A DNA stretch of 64,000 nt from positions 124,001 to 188,000 of the forward strand of contig NZ_BNAH01000006.1 in NCBI RefSeq assembly GCF_014653195.1, read 5' to 3'. The notes under the pieces were generated by a model that had not been told where the DNA came from, did no database searches, and was given only the letters and a program-made list of their open reading frames with translations. Origin of the DNA: Thalassotalea profundi. GTDB lineage: Bacteria; Pseudomonadota; Gammaproteobacteria; Enterobacterales; Alteromonadaceae. Of the stretch, positions 54,298-63,919 are shown piece by piece. The first letter of the stretch is position 1. The number at the start of each line of letters is the position of its first letter. A program made the position numbers and the translations under genes.

Positions 54298-54346
54298 TTC
54301 ATAACGTATAACTTAATTGATACTTAATTTAAAAAAAGGCGCAAGA

Positions 54347-54820
54347 ATGATTACTGAGAATACAAAAATGCCCTCTGGACAATTGCAGCAGATGGTTAAT
54401 GGTAATATGGTTACTATAGAAACGGATGAATTTTTTGCAGATAAAAAAGTCGTTCTTTTTGCGGTACCCGGTGCATTTACACCAACCTGCTCAGAGGCCC
54501 ATTTACCTGGTTATATCGTTTTAGCGGATCAGATTAAAGCTAAAGGTGTTGATGCAATAGTTTGCTTATCGGTAAATGATGCTTTTGTAATGAACGCGTG
54601 GGGTAATTCACAAAATGCTGAAAATGTGATGATGATGGCTGATGGTGATGGTAGTTATACCAAAGCACTAGGGCTTGAAATGGAAACGGGTACTTTTGGT
54701 GGATTGCGTTCACAGCGGTATTCGATGATTGTTGATAAGGGCATCGTTACACGTTTGAATATTGAACAACCTAAACAATTTGAAGTGAGTACCGCACAAG
54801 TCGCTTTAGAGCAGCTATAA
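54347..54820 (+). CDS. Peroxiredoxin, Prx5/hybrid type
   Basis: This 157-residue peroxidase has the peroxidatic cysteine C48 in PGAFTPTCSEAHLPG, and NDAFVMNAWG and SQRYSMIVDKGIVTRLNIE, typical of Prx5-like (glutathione/glutaredoxin-dependent) enzymes. ATG 54347 with AAGGCG upstream is preferred over a TTG at 54317. It lies upstream of ferritin, fitting an iron and peroxide defence cluster. Confidence 0.9.
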   Translation: MITENTKMPSGQLQQMVNGNMVTIETDEFFADKKVVLFAVPGAFTPTCSEAHLPGYIVLADQIKAKGVDAIVCLSVNDAFVMNAWGNSQNAENVMMMADGDGSYTKALGLEMETGTFGGLRSQRYSMIVDKGIVTRLNIEQPKQFEVSTAQVALEQL

Positions 54821-55010
54821 GCTATCTATATTTTTGCTCAAGCATAATCAATTGTCTTCAAAAATAGCTATTTTTTAAGGGTGATTGGATAGTAATAAAA
54901 ACTATTGTTATTCACAATCCCCTTATTTTTATTGGCCTTGAGAGGTATTGACTTGAACTTTACTCATAAATTAGGCAGACTCTACGTTTATGCCGCTGCG
55001 AGGATCCCCC

Positions 55011-55529
55011 ATGTTAAAATCAGAAATGATCAAACAACTTAATGAACAGATTAACTTAGAATTTTATTCTTCAAACTTATACCTTCAAATGAGCGCTTGG
55101 TGCGAAGAAAAAGGCTTTGAAGGTGCTGCTGAATTCATGCGTAAACATGCGTTAGAAGAGATGGACCACATGACTCGACTTTTTACTTATGTGAGCGAAA
55201 CAGGTGCATTACCTATTTTAGGTGCTATTGATGCTCCACCTCATGAATTTGAGTCGCTTGGTGATGTTTTTGAAAAAACTTACGAGCATGAATGCCTAAT
55301 CACCGAGCGTATTAACGAACTAGCTCATCAAGCATTTAGTAATCACGATTATTCAACGTTTAATTTTTTACAATGGTATGTTGCTGAGCAACATGAAGAA
55401 GAAACATTATTTAAAAGCGTATTAGACAAAATTAATTTGGTAGGCCACGACGGACATGCACTCTTTTTTGTTGATAAAGATTTGGCAGAAATGGCTAAAA
55501 AAGGTACTACAAGCATAATGAATCCTTAG
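55011..55529 (+). CDS. ftnA: Non-heme ferritin
   Basis: This 172-residue iron-storage subunit shows the ferroxidase residues E17 (NLEFYSS), E50 and H53 (HALEEMDHM), E94 region ([12 protein letters not shown]) and E127-Q128 (AEQHEEE), and assembles to a 24-mer shell. ATG 55011 is chosen: GAGGA lies 6 bases upstream; the ATG at 54990 lacks this. No Fur box was clear in front. Confidence 0.95.
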   Translation: MLKSEMIKQLNEQINLEFYSSNLYLQMSAWCEEKGFEGAAEFMRKHALEEMDHMTRLFTYVSETGALPILGAIDAPPHEFESLGDVFEKTYEHECLITERINELAHQAFSNHDYSTFNFLQWYVAEQHEEETLFKSVLDKINLVGHDGHALFFVDKDLAEMAKKGTTSIMNP

Positions 55530-55569
55530 ATTTATTATCTTAAGTCATAAATCTTGTCTTTCAAAGAGA

Positions 55570-55609
55570 TATGTCTTACCAAGAGGAATTGAAACCTTGG
55601 TAAGACATA
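55570..55609. terminator. Long hairpin between ftnA and the winged-helix gene
   Basis: TATGTCTTACCAAG and CTTGGTAAGACATA form a 14-bp perfect stem with a 12-base loop, without a T-run, between convergent genes. It resembles the hairpin at 20493-20531 in type and place. Confidence 0.5.
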
Positions 55610-55617
55610 ATGCAATG

Positions 55618-55941
55618 TTAATAACTTAGTAAACTGTATCCTTTCCCTCTAATTGTTTTAATTAACTTTTTATTCGCTGTTTCATCCAGCTTTTTTCGAA
55701 TATTCAGTAAATGAATACTTATGCGCTTATTACAATTGGCTAAGCTACATTGAAATATTTTTTTCGCTATTAGCTCTCTAGTAACTACTTGTGGCGATAA
55801 TGACATAAGCAAATGTAACAAACTGAATTCTAACACAGTAAAGTCGATCAATTGTTCATGTAAAAATACTTCTCGTGTGTTCATATTTAGCGTTAAACCA
55901 CTAATAGAGTATGTTTCTGGTTTTTCACGGTTATTAAACAT
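55618..55941 (-). CDS. Stand-alone OmpR/PhoB-type winged-helix DNA-binding protein
   Basis: This 107-residue protein is a Trans_reg_C domain with no receiver: LNMNTREVFLHEQLIDFTVLEFSLLHLLM, VVTRELIAKKIF and the C-terminal NIRKKLDETANKKLIKTIRGKGYSLLSY. ATG 55941 with TTTAGGTGA upstream is preferred over GTG 55950. It lies 19 bases after the lipoprotein gene and is likely co-transcribed; it has no signal-input domain of its own. Confidence 0.85.
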   Translation of the reverse strand: MFNNREKPETYSISGLTLNMNTREVFLHEQLIDFTVLEFSLLHLLMSLSPQVVTRELIAKKIFQCSLANCNKRISIHLLNIRKKLDETANKKLIKTIRGKGYSLLSY

Positions 55942-55960
55942 AGCAATCACCTAAATTAAA

Positions 55961-57475
55961 TTATTGAGTTAACTGATCAATAAGGGTTGCTTTATATCCA
56001 GAGGGACTATTTTCATCTATTTCCATAATTAAGTACTTGGATGTAGATTCTTCATTGAGTACTAAGTCAAAGGCATTTAAAATAATGTCGCTACTATTTT
56101 CTTGCGCCGTTACAAACACTTTATAAGTATTGTTGTTAAGTGTGATGGAGTCATTATTAGCAAATGTTATCGAGCGATGATTTAGTGCGGTATCGATTGT
56201 TTCGTCATTTCGAACAAAGTATACATTTACCACTTGGAAGTCGTCGCTATCAACAAGATTAATCATAGTTACGTTATGCTGGTAAATGCTAGAAACGGTC
56301 GTGTTAGTTAACACCATAGAATGAATATTAATTTCAATCTCGTCAACAATTCCATCGCCGTTCTCATCTACATCACCGTCACCATCTTCATCAACATTTT
56401 CTTCATCAGCATAAAAGAAAACGGTTTTATCGCTATTCTCAGATAATGATAATAAGTGATTACTTAACAGTCGTGAATTATCAGCTGTGTTAGTGAGATC
56501 TAAACTATAGTCACCATGGGAAATAATATAAGGAGCACTTAATTGACCGTAACCAATCGGACCGATAGTTAAAGTGTCATTAATACCTGATATCGTGAGT
56601 GATAATTCTTCTTGGTAACTCTCAAGTAGTTCAGTCGACTGAATTGCATTATAGGCACTGATCTTAGCTTCAGATTCAAAGTCAGTCAGTTCTTCGATTG
56701 AAGAAGGAGCAATGCGGTCGATTACGTATGAAGAGCTCCCCGCCCCAGTATTTGCTCTAACAGACATAACATATTGAGTAGAATAAGGAAATGAAACTTC
56801 TTCTGATTGAAATAGTACATCATCGCTACCTGGAGCTGTGATATAAAATATATAGTCATCTTCCGCAAATTTAGTGTTTTCTGATAATTCTTGGTAGGCA
56901 ACATTACTAAGCAACACGGCTTCATTAAAGGTTTCATCTGAACCTGATATATACACATCTACGCCTTCGCTACTTTGAAACATATTCAATACACGAATAT
57001 TGAAAAGGTCATTTTCGGTATCATCGTCGTCCTCAATAACTGGAATGTGATATACATTTACCGAAGGAGAAGTTACATCTTCACTTAGTACAATCATTTT
57101 GATCACATCTTCTTCGATCGTCACATCGCTTTGATAGATAATAGATAACTCATCTCTTGTTGTACTATCGTTTTCTTGCCAAGCAAGCTCAAAAGTATAG
57201 TTATTGGTTTCTATCTGATTGGCACTACTTGCTGAGCCGTAATCTATACCTAAATAAGTAACTTCAACGTCATCATCGTCATCACTGTCAATATCTTCAT
57301 CAAGTGTTAGGTACATTTTAGGGGCATTTTGAGCAACATGATAAAATTTCACGTAGCCCACTGCATCACTATCATCATCACTACCAGAACCACACCCATA
57401 AAGCCCAAGCAATATTACACCCAGTAAAGCTTTTGAAGTTGTACTTGCATTAAAAAATTGTTTTAACATCGTCAT
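55961..57475 (-). CDS. DUF4397-like surface or periplasmic lipoprotein
   Basis: This 504-residue protein has a lipobox (GLYGC, cysteine at ~28) after a hydrophobic signal sequence, followed by a GSGSDDDSD linker. It carries DUF4397-type beta repeats (GYVKFYHVAQNAPKMYLTLDED and IRVLNMFQSSEGVDVYISGSDETF) and an acidic DxDGDxxxDxNGDGxxD run (~362-380) like calcium-binding loops. It is very acidic. Its partner is the winged-helix protein downstream. Confidence 0.82.
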   Translation of the reverse strand: MTMLKQFFNASTTSKALLGVILLGLYGCGSGSDDDSDAVGYVKFYHVAQNAPKMYLTLDEDIDSDDDDDVEVTYLGIDYGSASSANQIETNNYTFELAWQENDSTTRDELSIIYQSDVTIEEDVIKMIVLSEDVTSPSVNVYHIPVIEDDDDTENDLFNIRVLNMFQSSEGVDVYISGSDETFNEAVLLSNVAYQELSENTKFAEDDYIFYITAPGSDDVLFQSEEVSFPYSTQYVMSVRANTGAGSSSYVIDRIAPSSIEELTDFESEAKISAYNAIQSTELLESYQEELSLTISGINDTLTIGPIGYGQLSAPYIISHGDYSLDLTNTADNSRLLSNHLLSLSENSDKTVFFYADEENVDEDGDGDVDENGDGIVDEIEINIHSMVLTNTTVSSIYQHNVTMINLVDSDDFQVVNVYFVRNDETIDTALNHRSITFANNDSITLNNNTYKVFVTAQENSSDIILNAFDLVLNEESTSKYLIMEIDENSPSGYKATLIDQLTQ

Positions 57476-57713
57476 TGTTTTTGTTCCACATAATATTTAT
57501 CGAAAAAGTGCCTAAGGATATTTGCAGGTATATTCGCAAAACTGGCGCGTTAAATAGAGCCGTAGAATTAGGCTTAGTTCCTATCTTTACAATTCTTTGC
57601 GTTTCTTAGTTTTTGTTAACTCATGTGATCAGGGGTCATTTGAAAGTAAAGACTAGGTGCTTTCAAGTTCTGCTTTTATAATAAAACTGTTTTAGATACT
57701 AATAGGGTTTATT

Positions 57714-58898
57714 GTGGTTCAAACTGATGTTGTGGTTATTGGTGCTGGTGCGGCGGGCTTAATGTGCGCTGCAACTGCCGGCTATCGTGGTAAAAAAGTA
57801 ACGGTAGTTGATATGGGAAAAAAAGCCGGACGAAAAATACTTATCAGTGGTGGAGGGCGTTGTAATTTTACCAATGAAAACGCAACGCCAGAGAATTACC
57901 TTTGTAACAACCCGCACTTTATTAAATCAGCACTCAGTCGTTATTCACCTCAAGATTTTATTGAACTAGTTGAACGCCACGGCGTTGAATATCATCATAA
58001 AACTCTTGGTCAACTATTCTGTGACAACACGGCACAGAATATTGTTGATGTATTATTAACGGAATGTGAGTGGGCAGGGGTAACAGTGAAACTAAGAAAT
58101 GAAGTGACCTCTGTGCATAAAACTGCAGAAGGCTTTAGTGTTAAAACAACTGAAAATGTATACCAATGTCATTCAGTTGTAGTTGCATCTGGTGGTTTAA
58201 CTATGCCTAAGCTTGGTGCATCTCCTATTGGCTATAAAATTGCTGAACAGTTTTCTATTAATTTATTTCCGACCACAGCGGCGCTTGTTCCTTTCACTTT
58301 ACATGAGCACGACAAAGAGCGTTTTGAGGGTTTATCAGGTATTAGCATTCCGACGATAGTGACGAGTGAAAATGGTATCAGTTTTAAAGAGAATATCTTA
58401 TTTACCCATCGAGGCTTATCTGGCCCTGCTATTTTACAAATATCTTCTTTTTGGAAGGCTGGAGAGTCTGTAAGTATTAACTTACTCCCCGGGTTAAATA
58501 TTGTTGAAACCATTAAAGAGTGGCGTGATGCTAGCGGTCAAAAATCGCTAAAAAATATGCTCGCGACGATTTTGCCTAAGCGCTTTATTGAAAAGATGAT
58601 CAGTCAGCAGGAAATCATTGATAAAACCATTAACCAATTGAGTAAGGACGAGATGCTTAGCCTTGCTGAATATGTACATAATTGGCAAATAAAACCAAAT
58701 GGAACTGAAGGTTACCGAACGGCTGAAGTTACTCTTGGCGGCGTAGATACTGACGAACTTTCTTCTAAAACCTTTGAAAGTAAAAAAGTCCCTAATTTAT
58801 ATTTTATTGGCGAAGTTATTGATGTCACTGGTTGGTTAGGAGGCTATAACTTCCAAGCTTGCTGGGCCCAGGGAATGGCTTGCGGGCAAGCATGTTAG
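57714..58898 (+). CDS. HI0933-family flavoprotein (YhiN-like)
   Basis: This 394-residue flavoprotein has the FAD motif VIGAGAAGLMCAATAG (8-23), GRKILISGGGRCNFTNEN and a C-terminal GWLGGYNFQACWAQGMACG that closes on the FAD. The family includes YhiN of E. coli; the reaction is not settled. Start is GTG. It is transcribed alone. The stretch 57476-57713 shows nothing beyond a promoter. Confidence 0.9.
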   Translation: MVQTDVVVIGAGAAGLMCAATAGYRGKKVTVVDMGKKAGRKILISGGGRCNFTNENATPENYLCNNPHFIKSALSRYSPQDFIELVERHGVEYHHKTLGQLFCDNTAQNIVDVLLTECEWAGVTVKLRNEVTSVHKTAEGFSVKTTENVYQCHSVVVASGGLTMPKLGASPIGYKIAEQFSINLFPTTAALVPFTLHEHDKERFEGLSGISIPTIVTSENGISFKENILFTHRGLSGPAILQISSFWKAGESVSINLLPGLNIVETIKEWRDASGQKSLKNMLATILPKRFIEKMISQQEIIDKTINQLSKDEMLSLAEYVHNWQIKPNGTEGYRTAEVTLGGVDTDELSSKTFESKKVPNLYFIGEVIDVTGWLGGYNFQACWAQGMACGQAC

Positions 58899-59050
58899 TA
58901 TGCTTTCTACTACTAATTTAATCTTTATGTTAATAAGCCCTCAATGTATGATAGAAGCCGAACTTAACCATTTTCACCAAGTTAAAATCAATGGTTGAGC
59001 TATACCTTTAACTTATTGAATTTATTTTTCATTTAAAAGAACCTTTGTTT

Positions 59051-60487
59051 ATGCGCTTTGATTATCGAATTGTTTTTATTATTACCGCATTACTTTTTAC
59101 TTTATCAGCGAGTTTAACACTTATTAATTATGTTGAGTCGATGGATTCTACGCGCAAACAACTAAAAAATAGTTCTTTACCTTTAACACTTGATAATATT
59201 TATACGCAAATTCAAAAGCAGATCATAGAGCCCAATCTGATTGCTTCGGTTATGTCTAATGACACCTTTATGAAAGATTGGCTTTCCCATGAAGAAGACG
59301 AAGTGGAAAAGATCACTCAGTATTTAGAAACTATTACTAATAAATATAATATGTTTACTGCTTTTCTTGTCTCTGAAAAAAGCCAGAACTATTACACTAC
59401 AGATGGTTTCTTAGAAAAAATATCTATTAAAAATCCAAATAATGCTTGGTACTTCAATTTTAAAAATAAACCAGAGAAAAGTGAAATTAACATTGATTAT
59501 AATGAGTTTATGGGAAATTCATTGATTATGTTTATTAATCATAAAATTTATGATGACCAATCCACCATGGTGGGAGCTACGGGGGTTGGACTTAAAACAT
59601 CTTATATCAATGAAATGCTGAAATATTTCCGAATTCGCTATAACTTTAAAGTGTTTTTTATTAATGACGCGGGTGAAATTCTTATTGCAGAGCAAGGTAT
59701 CGATAAGCTTGAACAACTTAGTAATCATCCGGAATTAAAAGCATTAATTCCAGATATAATAAATACAGAAACACAATTATTTGAATATACCGAAGAGGGT
59801 GAGTCGTACTTGCTCACTAAAAAGTACGTAGAAGAATTAGACCTTTATTTAGTCGTTGAAGCTAAGGTTGATAATTTTACCCAATCTGTCAAAGAGGCAT
59901 TTTATTTTAATATAGTGGTGTCTTTGCTAGTCACTATACTTGTTAGTATTGTTGTGATTTTGTATGTACGTAAAATACATACAAAACTCAATGAACTTGC
60001 TAGTAATGATACATTAACAGGTTTACCTAATCGACGAACGTTTCAAGGACAACTAGAACATTTTATGTCATTGAAAGCTCGACATCAGCAAGCGTTATCA
60101 CTTGTATTTTTTGATGTTGATGACTTTAAAAGGATTAATGATGAACAAGGGCATGATGTTGGCGATGAAGTATTAGTAAATATTGCCAAGACTTTAAAGT
60201 CAACCATAAGGCATACGGATTATGTCGCTCGCTGGGGTGGGGAAGAATTTATAATTTTATTAATAGATTCACAACTTGAAGATGCAACATTAATCGCAGA
60301 GCAGCTCAGAAAAAACATTGAAAATAATACACAGATATTTGAACACGTAAAACGAAAAGTAACAGTGAGTGTGGGCGTTACGCAAGTGAAAGAAAACGAT
60401 GATGCCGACTCGTTATTTAAACGTGTAGACACGGCGTTATTTCAAGCAAAAAGAGTAGGGAAGAACAGTGTTACTACTGTTGAATAA
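59051..60487 (+). CDS. Membrane diguanylate cyclase with extracellular Cache-like sensor
   Basis: This 478-residue protein has helix 1 at ~8-27, a periplasmic sensor of ~250 residues, helix 2 at ~285-307 and a GGDEF domain (LTGLPNRRTFQGQ, DVDDFKRINDEQGHDVGDE, ARWGGEEFIILL; I-site RHTD). The sensor has the long N-terminal helix and tandem fold seen in dCache domains. I chose ATG 59051 over TTG 59045. It overlaps a small gene's upstream start. Confidence 0.9.
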   Translation: MRFDYRIVFIITALLFTLSASLTLINYVESMDSTRKQLKNSSLPLTLDNIYTQIQKQIIEPNLIASVMSNDTFMKDWLSHEEDEVEKITQYLETITNKYNMFTAFLVSEKSQNYYTTDGFLEKISIKNPNNAWYFNFKNKPEKSEINIDYNEFMGNSLIMFINHKIYDDQSTMVGATGVGLKTSYINEMLKYFRIRYNFKVFFINDAGEILIAEQGIDKLEQLSNHPELKALIPDIINTETQLFEYTEEGESYLLTKKYVEELDLYLVVEAKVDNFTQSVKEAFYFNIVVSLLVTILVSIVVILYVRKIHTKLNELASNDTLTGLPNRRTFQGQLEHFMSLKARHQQALSLVFFDVDDFKRINDEQGHDVGDEVLVNIAKTLKSTIRHTDYVARWGGEEFIILLIDSQLEDATLIAEQLRKNIENNTQIFEHVKRKVTVSVGVTQVKENDDADSLFKRVDTALFQAKRVGKNSVTTVE

Positions 60488-60504
60488 TGACCAAGGCGAG
60501 CGAA

Positions 60505-60675
60505 ATGTCTGAAAGAAAAATTATCTTTGAATTTGAAAAAGAAAATAAGAACAGTGTACGCTATAAAGAAGTGCCAGAAGATGGTATGCCCCCAGTAGTA
60601 GGTAGTATATATATTCAAAAATGGTTCGCGGGCAGTAGTAAACATATTGAAGTGGTTATTAACAAGAAAGATTAA
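60505..60675 (+). CDS. Small conserved protein of unknown function
   Basis: This 56-residue protein reads MSERKIIFEFEKENKNSVRY then DGMPPVVGSIYIQKWFAG, ending EVVINKKD. I recognise this as a widespread short protein family with a beta-strand (FEFEKENKNSVRY), PPVVGSxYIQKW and an end strand. AAGG is 8 bases before ATG 60505; the upstream ATG at 60487 overlaps the preceding stop. No function known. Confidence 0.82.
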   Translation: MSERKIIFEFEKENKNSVRYKEVPEDGMPPVVGSIYIQKWFAGSSKHIEVVINKKD

Positions 60676-60688
60676 CTATTATGGTTGG

Positions 60689-60742
60689 GCCTAAACTCGA
60701 CACCCCCTAAAATAAAGATTTTTAGTAAGTTTGAGTTTAGGC
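60689..60742. terminator. Hairpin between the small gene and the metal efflux gene
   Basis: GCCTAAACTC and GAGTTTAGGC form a 10-bp stem with a 34-base loop, between convergent genes. It may end both transcripts, though no T-run is adjacent. Confidence 0.4.
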
Positions 60743-60767
60743 TTACATTAATATTTTTGATTCTTTT

Positions 60768-63700
60768 TTAAGAATGATTAAGCTTTGATGAACGCCATAG
60801 GTAATAAAGTGTAGGTAGGATCAGTAGCGTTAAAATAACGGCACTTACCATTCCTCCAACCATTGGGGCTGCAATTCGACTCATTACTTCTGACCCCGTT
60901 CCCGTACTGTATAAAATAGGTAATAAGCCAATAATTACTGTACCTGCAGTCATCATTACGGGGCGCACTCTCTTACCTGCACCATGTAATATCACTTGTA
61001 AAAGTTCGTCCTTAGTGACGATACTGTTATTTATTTGATGCCTTTTTAGCATTTCTTGATACGCTTGGTTTAGATAAACTAACATGATCACACCTATTTC
61101 AACTGCCACCCCCGCAAGGGCTATAAACCCAACGCCTACGGCAACCGAAAAGTTAAACCCTTCGATGTACATCAGCCAAATACTACCAATCATTGCAAAA
61201 GGTAGGGTTCCCATGATCATGGCAACTTCAGTGATATTTTTAAAATTTAAATATAATAAAATAATAATAATAAATAAGGTGAGAGGTATCACATATGTGA
61301 GCTTAGTTTTAGCCCGCTGCATATATTCATATTGTCCTGCCCACGTTATTGAATAACCAGTAGGAAGTTCTAGTTTTTTTGTTAATGCTTTCTGAGCTGA
61401 ACTCATGTATGTGCCAATATCAATATTATCTATATCTATCAGTACCCAACCATTTAAACGTGCATTTTCTGATTTTATCGCTGGGGGACCATCTTCAATA
61501 TATATATGAGCAACGTCACCTAATGAAATATGTTGTCCATTTGGCGTAACAATGGGTAATAATAGTAGTTGTTCCGGCGAGTCACGGTGATCTTGTGGGT
61601 AACGTAAATTTACAGGATAGCGTTCTAGTCCTTCAACCGTTTGAGCTACATTCATTCCCCCAATGGCTGTGGCGACCACCTGTTGTATCTCTGTAATATT
61701 TAATCCGTAGCGGGCGGCTTTAATTCGTTGAATATCAACTTTGATATACCGACCACCAGCAACTCGCTCAGAATAAACAGAAGTGGTGCCTTTAACATTG
61801 GCTAGAATACCTTCAATCTGTTTACCAAGGTCTTCAATAGTATCAAGTTTAGGTCCTGAAACTTTCAAGCCTATAGGTGTTTTTATGCCAGTCGCTAACA
61901 TATCAATGCGCGTTTTAATTGGCATCACCCAAGCGTTGGTTACTCCTGGAAGTTTTACTAAATGATCTAGCTCTTTTTTTAAACTTTCAGAGGTTATTCC
62001 TTCACGCCATTGCTTTTGTGGCTTGAGTTGAATAAATGTTTCTATCATTGTGAGTGGCGCAGGATCTGTAGCTGTTTCAGCTCTACCTATTTTGCCAAAA
62101 ACAGTGCCTACTTCAGGTAATGTTTTAATTAATTTATTCGTTTGTTGTAATAATTGTCGTGCTTGTCCTATCGATATTCCGGGATAGGTAGTGGGCATAT
62201 ACATTAAATCCCCTTCATCGAGTGAAGGTATAAATTCGCTACCAATTTTATCTAATGGATAAAATCCAATAAGTAGTAATACCAATGCTGCTACTAGCGT
62301 AGATTTAGGGAAATGTAGTGCAGCTTTTAGCGCGGGAAAATAAATAATCGTTAAAAATTTATTAACAGGGTTTTTATGTTCGGGTAATACTTTTCCACGA
62401 ATAAAATAACCCATCAAAACGGGGACTAAAGTAATCGCTAATGCAGCAGAAGCGGCCATAGCATAGGTTTTGGTAAAAGCTAAGGGAGCAAACATGCGTC
62501 CTTCTTGTGCTTCTAACGTAAACACTGGAATAAAACTTACCGTAATTATGAGTAAACTGAAAAATAATGCGGGGCCCACTTCACTGGTCGATTCAATAAC
62601 TAATTGCCAACGATTCTCATTGGTAATGGGTTTTCCTTGGTCATTAAGTCGCTCCATATGTTTGTGCATGTTCTCTATCATTACTATCGCACCATCAATC
62701 ATCGCGCCAATGGCAATAGCAATACCACCTAAAGACATAATATTGGCATTTAGCCCTTGAAGGTGCATAACAATGAATGCGGTTAATATACCCACAGGCA
62801 AGCTGATTATCGCTACTAATGAAGAACGCACATGAAATAAGAAAAGAACACATACGAGTGCCACAACCCCTAATTCTTCTAATAATTTATAACTTAAATT
62901 ATCAACGGCACGTTCAATGAGGGCAGATCGGTCATAAACAGGAACAATTTCAACGCCATCAGGCAAACCTTTTTTAAGTTGCTCAAGCTTTTCTTTTACT
63001 CTAATTATAACTTGTTGCGCATTTTCACCGAAGCGCATAACCACAATCCCGCCAACGGTTTCACCTTCTCCGTTAAGTTCTGCAATCCCCCTACGCATTT
63101 GTGGGCCAATAGCAATTTCCGCAACATCCTTTAACAATAATGGAGTGCCATTTTCATCAACACCTAGCGGAATGCTTTCTAGGTCACTAACATCTTTTAT
63201 ATAACCTGTTGTAGTTACCATATATTCAGCTTCAGCCATTTCAATTACGGATGCCCCAATCTCTTGATTGCCTTGCTCAATTGCTGTTTGGATAAGGGAA
63301 AGAGGTATGTTAAAGGCGCGTAATTTATTAGGATCCACTTGAACTTGGTATTGTTTAACCATACCGCCGAGTGCTGCCACTTCTGACACTCCAGTAACCG
63401 TTTGAAGTTCATATTTTAAAAACCAATCTTGTAGGCTTCGTAATTGTGCGAGATCGTGCTGACCTGTTTTATCAACTAAGGCATATAAATATACCCAGCC
63501 AACACCCGTTGCATCGGGACCAAGTTGTGGTTTTGCTTCGGTAGGTAAATTAGGCGCTACTTGGCTTAAATATTCCAGCACGCGTGATCGTGCCCAATAC
63601 AAATCAGTATCTTCATCAAAGATAACGTAAACATAAGAGTCTCCAAAAAAAGAAAAACCTCTTACAGTCTCGGCACCAGGTACTGATAACATTGCGGTAG

Positions 63701-63908
63701 TTAAAGGGTAAGTCACTTGGTCTTCAACTACTTGTGGTGCTTGCCCTGGGTAATTTGTTTTGATGATAACTTGCACATCTGATAAATCTGGCAGTGCATC
63801 AATTGGCGTTTTATTAACTGAATATAAGCCTGCCGCCACTAATATAAATGTTGCGAGTAAAATGAAAAAACGATTGCCAACCGACCAACGAATAATAGAA
63901 GTAATCAT
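60768..63908 (-). CDS. cusA: CusA/CzcA-type heavy-metal efflux RND transporter
   Basis: This 1046-residue inner-membrane pump belongs to the heavy-metal-efflux RND group: twelve helices, two large periplasmic domains, the signature IGAMIDGAIVMIENMHKHME in TM4, and LLLIGFYPLDKIGSEF. It begins with an N-terminal RWSVGNRFFILLAT. Such pumps take metal ions from periplasm or cytosol, with an adaptor (next gene) and an outer-membrane channel. Cu/Ag versus Co/Zn/Cd specificity is not clear from sequence alone. Its start lies 11 bases after the adaptor stop. Confidence 0.93.
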   Translation of the reverse strand: MITSIIRWSVGNRFFILLATFILVAAGLYSVNKTPIDALPDLSDVQVIIKTNYPGQAPQVVEDQVTYPLTTAMLSVPGAETVRGFSFFGDSYVYVIFDEDTDLYWARSRVLEYLSQVAPNLPTEAKPQLGPDATGVGWVYLYALVDKTGQHDLAQLRSLQDWFLKYELQTVTGVSEVAALGGMVKQYQVQVDPNKLRAFNIPLSLIQTAIEQGNQEIGASVIEMAEAEYMVTTTGYIKDVSDLESIPLGVDENGTPLLLKDVAEIAIGPQMRRGIAELNGEGETVGGIVVMRFGENAQQVIIRVKEKLEQLKKGLPDGVEIVPVYDRSALIERAVDNLSYKLLEELGVVALVCVLFLFHVRSSLVAIISLPVGILTAFIVMHLQGLNANIMSLGGIAIAIGAMIDGAIVMIENMHKHMERLNDQGKPITNENRWQLVIESTSEVGPALFFSLLIITVSFIPVFTLEAQEGRMFAPLAFTKTYAMAASAALAITLVPVLMGYFIRGKVLPEHKNPVNKFLTIIYFPALKAALHFPKSTLVAALVLLLIGFYPLDKIGSEFIPSLDEGDLMYMPTTYPGISIGQARQLLQQTNKLIKTLPEVGTVFGKIGRAETATDPAPLTMIETFIQLKPQKQWREGITSESLKKELDHLVKLPGVTNAWVMPIKTRIDMLATGIKTPIGLKVSGPKLDTIEDLGKQIEGILANVKGTTSVYSERVAGGRYIKVDIQRIKAARYGLNITEIQQVVATAIGGMNVAQTVEGLERYPVNLRYPQDHRDSPEQLLLLPIVTPNGQHISLGDVAHIYIEDGPPAIKSENARLNGWVLIDIDNIDIGTYMSSAQKALTKKLELPTGYSITWAGQYEYMQRAKTKLTYVIPLTLFIIIILLYLNFKNITEVAMIMGTLPFAMIGSIWLMYIEGFNFSVAVGVGFIALAGVAVEIGVIMLVYLNQAYQEMLKRHQINNSIVTKDELLQVILHGAGKRVRPVMMTAGTVIIGLLPILYSTGTGSEVMSRIAAPMVGGMVSAVILTLLILPTLYYLWRSSKLNHS

Positions 63909-63919
63909 AATTAGCTCCT

